Positions 59,910 through 64,000 of a stretch of DNA of 64,000 bases are shown piece after piece. The DNA is taken from positions 91,227-155,226 of IMG/VR virus record IMGVR_UViG_3300036772_000367. One strand, given 5' to 3'. This DNA is from a virus. Made by a program: the position numbers and the translations under genes. Below the pieces are notes generated by a model. The model searched no databases. It had not been told where the DNA came from and saw nothing but the letters and a program-made list of their open reading frames with translations. Each line of letters starts with the position of its first letter. Position 1 is the stretch's first letter.

Positions 59910-60041
59910 ATGATCTTCCGCTATGCTGTCCGCCGACCGCACTGGAGGTCTTCGACAGCCCTTGACGTCCCACAGGACAATTCCTGGGGGTAACGCGATC
60001 GGTTACAGATCGCATCCATCACTACACAGAAAGTGAACCTC
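59910..60041 (+). promoter_or_regulatory. Promoter and leader before a secreted protein gene
   Basis: TATGCT (59922-59927) is a likely -10 and ACCGCACTGGAGGTC (59937-59951) copies the shared leader, but no ATG follows at the expected distance. A 24-codon TTG-started frame (59963-60037) would end just before the next gene and could be a leader peptide. GCGATC/GATCGC forms a small hairpin. Confidence 0.4.
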
Positions 60042-61073
60042 ATGCGCAAGCGTTCCCTTGTTGCCTTCGCGGTTACCGCGCTGGCAGCCTTGGCTGTGGG
60101 ACTTTCCGTGCCCGCCTCGGCGGCATCACCCACGCCCACGGCGGTCGCGGTGAACAACTTCACCGCGCTCACCCCGTCGGTACGAGTGTTGGACACCCGT
60201 ACTACGAACAACACTCTCGGTCACGCCCAGACTCTGGCGCTGGCGCTGGCCAATCACAACGGTGTCCCGACGAATGCCACGGCAGTCACGCTCAACGTCA
60301 CGGTGACCAACCAGACGGCCAATTCCTACCTGTCCCTGGTCCCCGGCGGCCAGCAGCACGGCCCCTCGCAGGTTTCCTTCAACCAGAATGGCGGCAACGT
60401 CACCGACGAGGTCACGGTGGCCCTGGGTTCCGGCGCGGTGAGCATCTTCAACTTCGCCGGTTCGGTGGACGTCGTAGTGGACCTGGCGGGCTACTACAGC
60501 CCCATCAGTGTCTCCGCGCCCCTGAGCGGGCCGGTGACGGCCACGGCGAGCACGGCGGTGTCCAACCGCAGTGACAGCGGCGCGCACGGCACGTGGGCCA
60601 AGGACGCCTTCACCCGCGCGGTCACCATCACCCGGCACGATCCGGTCTCGGTGTCCAACTGCGGTGGCAACGCCACCAACGGCGTGACGTCCTGCTTCTA
60701 CTACACCGGCTCGATCACCGACGGCGGTTCGTTCATCACGATCTCCGGAGCCAACTCCCCCAACGCCGGCACGCCGATCAACGGTGTCGTGGCCGGCACC
60801 CTGACCGGCGGCAGCGCGGTGGAGTTCTACGCCAGCTCCGGTACGCCGGACGCCTCCCTGGTGCCGGCGACCTTCTCGGGTGACGGCGTCAGCTCCACCG
60901 ACTGGGTGAAGCAGTTCTTCGTCAACGGCACCTCGTTCAACACGCCCAACGAGATCAACTGGGCATATCACTACTCGGCCAGCGCGACCTGCGAGACGTG
61001 GGACGACAACTACAACAACGGCGCCGGCAACCAGCCCGCCGACGGTGACATCGTCGGTGTGAACCACTGCTGA
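60042..61073 (+). CDS. Secreted actinobacterial-type surface protein
   Basis: A 343-residue protein with a classic signal peptide (MRKRSLVAFAVTALAALAVG, cleavage after PASAA). Residues 40-150 carry a domain I know from secreted actinobacterial proteins: VRVLDTRT, NATAVTLNVTVTNQ, YLSLVPGGQ, VDVVVDLAGYYSP. The rest is Gly/Ser/Thr-rich with a Cys pair (CGGNATNGVTSC). It probably sits outside the cell or on the envelope. A phage-encoded exported protein near early genes may alter the host surface. ATG 60042 is chosen for the signal peptide. Confidence 0.7.
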   Translation: MRKRSLVAFAVTALAALAVGLSVPASAASPTPTAVAVNNFTALTPSVRVLDTRTTNNTLGHAQTLALALANHNGVPTNATAVTLNVTVTNQTANSYLSLVPGGQQHGPSQVSFNQNGGNVTDEVTVALGSGAVSIFNFAGSVDVVVDLAGYYSPISVSAPLSGPVTATASTAVSNRSDSGAHGTWAKDAFTRAVTITRHDPVSVSNCGGNATNGVTSCFYYTGSITDGGSFITISGANSPNAGTPINGVVAGTLTGGSAVEFYASSGTPDASLVPATFSGDGVSSTDWVKQFFVNGTSFNTPNEINWAYHYSASATCETWDDNYNNGAGNQPADGDIVGVNHC

Positions 61074-61079
61074 TGTTCT

Positions 61080-61117
61080 GAACCGGTGCGGATGGCTACC
61101 GTCATCCGCACCGGTTC
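61080..61117 (+). terminator. 15-bp terminator hairpin
   Basis: GAACCGGTGCGGATG and CATCCGCACCGGTTC pair perfectly with an eight-base loop, six bases after the secreted-protein stop. No long U tract. Confidence 0.7.
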
Positions 61118-61139
61118 ACCCCGAGGGGAAGGACATGTC

Positions 61140-61439
61140 ATGTCCCTCAAGCGTCGTCTGATGCGCAAGGTGTGGATCCAGTAGTTTGCGTTCCAGGGGC
61201 CCCTTCAATGGCTCGGTGTCATCGGCCTAGGGGTATCGCTGTTTCTACCCGTACGCGGTGCCTGGTTCTGGGTGGGCGTCGGACTCCTGTTGTTTTTCGT
61301 GAGCACCTTTGCCATCTCGGTGTTCTGCGATATCACTCTGGTCCTGGGGCGGTCTTATCGAGCGGCTCGATTTCGACGAGATCTCTTTGAACGAGAAGGT
61401 AGCGAAAAGACCACACCCGATGATGAGGAAGAACGATGA
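61140..61439 (+). pseudogene. Two-helix membrane protein frame interrupted by one in-frame TAG
   Basis: From ATG 61140 (six bases after AAGGA) the frame reads MSLKRRLMRKVWIQ, then TAG at 61182-61184, then 84 more open codons with two likely membrane segments (WLGVIGLGVSLFLPV and WFWVGVGLLLFFVSTFAI) and a charged tail, ending at a TGA that overlaps the next ATG (ATGA). The preserved frame and coupling suggest either a recent nonsense mutation or read-through. TAG is a normal stop for many genes here, so general recoding is unlikely. Confidence 0.55.
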
Positions 61440-61834
61440 ATGTTTTCCTGGCAGACCTCGGTAAATTCATTGATAGCTGGGGCTGGTTGCTGATCCTCTG
61501 CGGAGGTAGTGCGATCGCGAATGGCATCGCGCGGGTACTGGATGGTCGTCGCAAGCGCGCCGTGCTCCAGGTCCAGCTTGAGGCTGAGCAGAAATGGGTG
61601 GGGCGGCTAGAAGATCAGTTGGAATCCGCACTAGAAAGCAGTGGAGGGAAATCCACTAAGTTCACCAAGAACATGGTGAAAAACAACAGCGTGATGTTCT
61701 ACCTGCTCAGTCGAGTACAGGCCACTGACCAGGCATACCCGCAGCTTCCACAGGAGCTGCGTGATGAGTTGGATCGGATTCTGCTGCGGTACCGCGTGAC
61801 CACCACGGACTTGGAAGATCACTCTTCGGTGTAG
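61436..61834 (+). CDS. Small membrane-linked coiled-coil protein
   Basis: A 132-residue protein starting in an ATGA overlap. One membrane segment (about 15-34, GWLLILCGGSAIANGIA), a basic stretch, then helices with a coiled-coil look (VQLEAEQKWVGRLEDQLESAL). It may partner the interrupted membrane protein upstream. Function unknown. Confidence 0.6.
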   Translation: MNVFLADLGKFIDSWGWLLILCGGSAIANGIARVLDGRRKRAVLQVQLEAEQKWVGRLEDQLESALESSGGKSTKFTKNMVKNNSVMFYLLSRVQATDQAYPQLPQELRDELDRILLRYRVTTTDLEDHSSV

Positions 61835-61843
61835 CTGGAATAC

Positions 61844-61931
61844 TCGCTATACCTCTCGTGTTTTGGTAGTGTGAGAGTGTCTCGCTCGAAGCCGCACAGG
61901 AGGCTTGCGGGGACACGAGAAGGAGGTCAGG
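61844..61931 (+). promoter_or_regulatory. Promoter and leader
   Basis: -35 TCGCTA (61844-61849) and -10 TAGTGT (61867-61872) are 17 bases apart. CCGCACAGGAGG (61892-61903) matches the shared leader, but translation probably starts at ATG 61932 behind a second site, AGGAGG (61921-61926). Confidence 0.55.
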
Positions 61932-62075
61932 ATGGCTGGGCTATTTGTGAATATTGCCTTGATTGGGGTTCCAATCGCGGTGGTCGGGTCACTCTGGGTG
62001 ATTGGCTGGTATCACCAGCCGGACCGAGTCCAGCGCCGGCAACAGCGCCGTAGCGTCAGGAGGAGTCATGCCTAA
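61932..62075 (+). CDS. Very small membrane protein
   Basis: A 47-residue protein, MAGLFVNIALIGVPIAVVGS, then LWVIGWY and an Arg/Gln-rich tail: one membrane helix with a basic cytoplasmic end. AGGAGG is five bases upstream. It overlaps the next gene by eight bases. Phage micro-proteins of this shape often target membrane complexes; no target is known. Confidence 0.6.
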   Translation: MAGLFVNIALIGVPIAVVGSLWVIGWYHQPDRVQRRQQRRSVRRSHA

Positions 62076-62283
62076 GCGGCGCATACGGCAGGGTGACACC
62101 AAGATCTTTCGCATCCTGATCGACGTCGATCCCGATCTGAGCCCGGCCGCCGTACAGGCGTTGGCCATCTCGATGAAGAGTCGCTACCGCGAGTGGATCA
62201 CCTCGGTGAAGGTGGATGATCCCAGAGACCTGATTCCACTGGGAGATCGCATGGCAGCCCTGCTGTTGACGGGAAGGACGTGA
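62068..62283 (+). CDS. Small hypothetical protein
   Basis: A 71-residue basic protein from ATG 62068 after AGGAG. The pattern FRILIDVDPDLSPAAVQALAISMKSRY suggests a ferredoxin-like alpha/beta fold. Function unknown. Confidence 0.55.
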   Translation: MPKRRIRQGDTKIFRILIDVDPDLSPAAVQALAISMKSRYREWITSVKVDDPRDLIPLGDRMAALLLTGRT

Positions 62284-62286
62284 GCC

Positions 62287-62511
62287 GTGCGGGTGCGAGC
62301 CGGGGTCCTGTCGGCCGGAGATTATGTCCGTTTACAGGGCCGCAGGGTCATGCTCACGGATTTCGAGGAATGCTCCGATCGGCCCGGTTACGTTCTGGTC
62401 AGGGGGAACTACTTCCGACCACCAGACTTTGTCAACCGTGTTCACATCAGTGCGATCATGCGGGATACTGCGATGATCACTCGATACGAGCAACTGGGAT
62501 ACTCGCGATGA
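62287..62511 (+). CDS. Small beta-barrel-like protein
   Basis: A 74-residue protein from GTG 62287. AGDYVRLQGRRVMLTDFEE and GYVLVRGNYFRPPDF suggest an SH3-like barrel. It ends in an ATGA overlap with the next gene. Function unknown. Confidence 0.5.
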   Translation: MRVRAGVLSAGDYVRLQGRRVMLTDFEECSDRPGYVLVRGNYFRPPDFVNRVHISAIMRDTAMITRYEQLGYSR

Positions 62512-62963
62512 GCACACGGGGCGCGGCAGTTCCGCTGGGTGACATCCTCTCGATCACCACAGGTTGGATCCTGGCGGAGCATTTTCCGGATTCCATGGTG
62601 CAGCTCGTTCAGCACATCGTGGGTCATGACGTGACGCCCTTGACCTTCCCCGCTGCCGTGGAGGCCGCCAAGCAACACCTGTTGGACACAGTGCCCTGGC
62701 TGCTGGGTCTGCGAGTGCCGGCGTGGCTTCAGACAGAGTCAAGCAACGTGAGGCTCTGGTGCTGGCTGGATACCCAGGAGATGCGCCACGGCCGCCTGCA
62801 CGTCGTCGAGTCGATGCAGGAGGGAAGTTGGACTCCACCGGAGTTGATCATCGAGGAGTTCTCTTACATTGGGCCCGAGGGCAACCGGGTCAAGTGCGCC
62901 TGGGAAGACCTCCCCGAGGTCCTCCAGGCGTTCCTGCGGACACAGGGATACGATCCGGATTGA
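62508..62963 (+). CDS. DUF7736-like hypothetical protein
   Basis: A 151-residue protein. The start PLGDILSITTGWILAEHFPD and the Q-L-V-Q-H-I-V-G-H-D-V-T-P-L-T-F segment resemble the phage DUF7736 family (LGDILSVTTG, then a short helix and TGD). The C-terminal half is less familiar. Function unknown. It starts in an ATGA overlap. Confidence 0.5.
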   Translation: MSTRGAAVPLGDILSITTGWILAEHFPDSMVQLVQHIVGHDVTPLTFPAAVEAAKQHLLDTVPWLLGLRVPAWLQTESSNVRLWCWLDTQEMRHGRLHVVESMQEGSWTPPELIIEEFSYIGPEGNRVKCAWEDLPEVLQAFLRTQGYDPD

Positions 62964-62977
62964 TAACGGAAGTGTCA

Positions 62978-63063
62978 CGATCGTAGTAGGAAAACTTGCT
63001 ACGGTCGTACCGGTCTGGCAAGATGAGTTCTGTCAGGCCAGAGAGACCGCACCGGAGGTCATC
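62978..63063 (+). promoter_or_regulatory. Dyad-overlapped promoter and leader
   Basis: -35 TTGCTA (62996-63001), 17-base spacer, -10 CAAGAT (63019-63024). The -35 lies in CGATCGTAGTAG...CTTGCTACGGTCG, the longest form of the dyad. ACCGCACCGGAGGTCATC ends at GTG 63064. Confidence 0.7.
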
Positions 63064-63690
63064 GTGAACGCCATCACCGCCATCCCCGCCATCACCGCCC
63101 CCTCGCAGCTCGGCGAGTACCCGCTGAACATCTCGGCCGACACGCTGGCCACTCTCGACAGCCGCACGGCCACGCTGGACCAGGTCAAGCTGCTGGCCGA
63201 GCTCCTGGGTGAGCTGAAGGAGTTCGAGCTGGGTCGCGCCAGGTGCCTGTGGCGCGCGTTGGCGCAGATCAGCCACCAGGGTGAGTTGACGATCGGTGTG
63301 GCCGGCGTGCTCATCACGCGGCTGATCTCCCAGTTGCGCACCCACCGCGAGGTCAAGGCATCGTTTGACAGCGATGCTCAGAAGCGCATCACCGTCCCGG
63401 ACGGCCGGTACGCGGTACGCGGAGATGACAACGTGGTGCGGTTCTACCGGCTGGCCACCAGCAAGGGTCGCAAGGGTTACCAGAACGTCTTCGTGTACGC
63501 CTCCGACGAGCAGCACCTGGTGCCGCTGAAGGTCCACAACGGCATCCGCCAGCAGATCGTGGCCGCCGGGATCGATGGCTCCGCCACGCTGTTCGGCATC
63601 GAGTCGGCGAAGTGCTACAAGTGCGGTCGTCGGCTCACCGACGAGAACAGCCGGGCGCTGGGAGTTGGGCCCGAATGTATCAAGAAGTGA
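63064..63690 (+). CDS. Zinc-tailed hypothetical protein (DUF6011-like end)
   Basis: A 208-residue protein from GTG 63064. An Ala/Leu-rich helical N-terminus is followed by a beta-type middle (ITVPDGRYAVRGDDNVVRFYRL) and a C-terminal zinc knuckle, CYKCGRRLTDENSRALGVGPEC, typical of DUF6011-type phage and actinobacterial proteins. It may bind nucleic acid. Strong promoter and leader suggest early, abundant expression. Confidence 0.6.
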   Translation: MNAITAIPAITAPSQLGEYPLNISADTLATLDSRTATLDQVKLLAELLGELKEFELGRARCLWRALAQISHQGELTIGVAGVLITRLISQLRTHREVKASFDSDAQKRITVPDGRYAVRGDDNVVRFYRLATSKGRKGYQNVFVYASDEQHLVPLKVHNGIRQQIVAAGIDGSATLFGIESAKCYKCGRRLTDENSRALGVGPECIKK

Positions 63691-63701
63691 TGTTGATCGT
63701 C

Positions 63702-63732
63702 TCCCCCGAGCGGATCTCCCCCGCTCGGGGGA
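63702..63732 (+). terminator. 11-bp terminator
   Basis: TCCCCCGAGCG and CGCTCGGGGGA pair perfectly with a nine-base loop, followed by TTTCTCG, shortly after the stop at 63690. Confidence 0.75.
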
Positions 63733-63754
63733 TTTCTCGTTGCTGGAGGTGATC

Positions 63755-64000
63755 ATGCCTCGACGTGTCGGAGTGCTGTCCGCGCACGGTGCCTTCGTGT
63801 GTCCTAGATGTACCGCACGGTGGTCTGCTCTCGGTCTGGCGCACTGTGCTGCCGAAGGCTGTCACCGCACCTTTGCCGATACCACTCTGTTCGATCTTCA
63901 CCGAAGGTCACGAGGAAAGCACGGGATGTGTTGTGATCCCTCTCGATTGCGGCAGTCCACAGGCGATCCCGTCATGGCGTTGTCGAGAGGGATCACAACA
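63755..64000 (+). CDS. Zinc-finger-like protein (3' end beyond window)
   Basis: The frame from ATG 63755, four bases after GGAGGTGATC-type ribosome sequence, stays open to the window end. It has FVCPRCTARWSAL, HCAAEGCHRTF and FDLHRRSRGKHGMCCDP, a pattern common in short phage zinc proteins. The last part contains a perfect 18-base inverted repeat, so the real protein may end just outside. Confidence 0.55.
   Translation, partial: MPRRVGVLSAHGAFVCPRCTARWSALGLAHCAAEGCHRTFADTTLFDLHRRSRGKHGMCCDPSRLRQSTGDPVMALSRGITT
63929..64000. repeat. Perfect 18-bp inverted repeat at window end
   Basis: TGTTGTGATCCCTCTCGA (63929-63946) is the exact reverse complement of 63983-64000, with 36 bases between. It may be a large hairpin terminator or a site for a DNA-binding protein. 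Whether it continues beyond the window is unknown. Confidence 0.7.

Noticed and set aside
61182-61184. Genome-wide amber recoding
   Set aside because: TAG ends several well-supported genes, including those stopping at 3178, 11983, 27140, 35123 and 37085.

Overview
The window is a 64 kb stretch of a large, strictly phage-like genome. An actinobacterial host is likely: GC content is moderate to high, GTG and TTG starts and GGAGG ribosome sites are common, the tail lysin and holin look like actinophage proteins, and one secreted protein carries an actinobacterial surface-type domain. I see no integrase, rRNA, plasmid or host housekeeping genes. Capsid, portal and tail-tube genes are not visible and probably lie outside the window.

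Layout. (1) 1-12 kb, plus strand: end of the tail operon, with a tail lysin (transglycosylase plus NlpC/P60), gp25-like wedge, baseplate J-like protein and a 1887-residue minor tail protein. (2) 12.1-15.6 kb, plus: SNF2-like helicase and small unknown genes. (3) 15.5-20 kb, minus: small unknowns, a secreted alpha/beta hydrolase, a permuted NlpC/P60-like protein, two tRNA-like loci whose 3' halves precede their 5' halves, and a DUF7873-like protein. (4) 20.5-24 kb: a putative head-fibre protein, a CRISPR-like degenerate repeat array of about 25 units, and an orphan TnpB. (5) 24-31 kb, plus: DinG-like helicase, DUF1906-type endolysin, holin, small regulators and a 5'-3' exonuclease. (6) 31-45 kb, plus: replication and recombination module with a DnaC-like loader, DnaB, primase, probable SSB, DNA polymerase III alpha, RecA, a Cas4-like nuclease and RuvC. 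(7) 45-51 kb: sigma-region-4-like protein, probable small terminase and large terminase. (8) 51-57 kb: two giant polyvalent proteins with acetyltransferase-like, protease-like, ADP-ribosyltransferase-like, nucleotidyltransferase-like and ParB-like segments; the second has a complete HNH/endonuclease VII-type gene nested in another frame. (9) 57-64 kb: short, separately promoted early-type genes, including ArdC-type antirestriction, a secreted protein and several membrane proteins.

The 27-28 and 57-63 kb regions share a promoter pattern (TTGCTA-like -35, 17-base spacer) overlapping a CGTAG...CTACG dyad, followed by a conserved GCACCGGAGGTCATC leader at the start codon. This suggests one regulon. 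The most unusual items are (a) the CRISPR-like array next to TnpB, with 28-base repeats and 33-base spacers at one end but only a 9-base repeat tail preserved at the other, (b) two apparently circularly permuted tRNA genes in tandem, and (c) an HNH gene overprinted inside an ORF that stays open across it.
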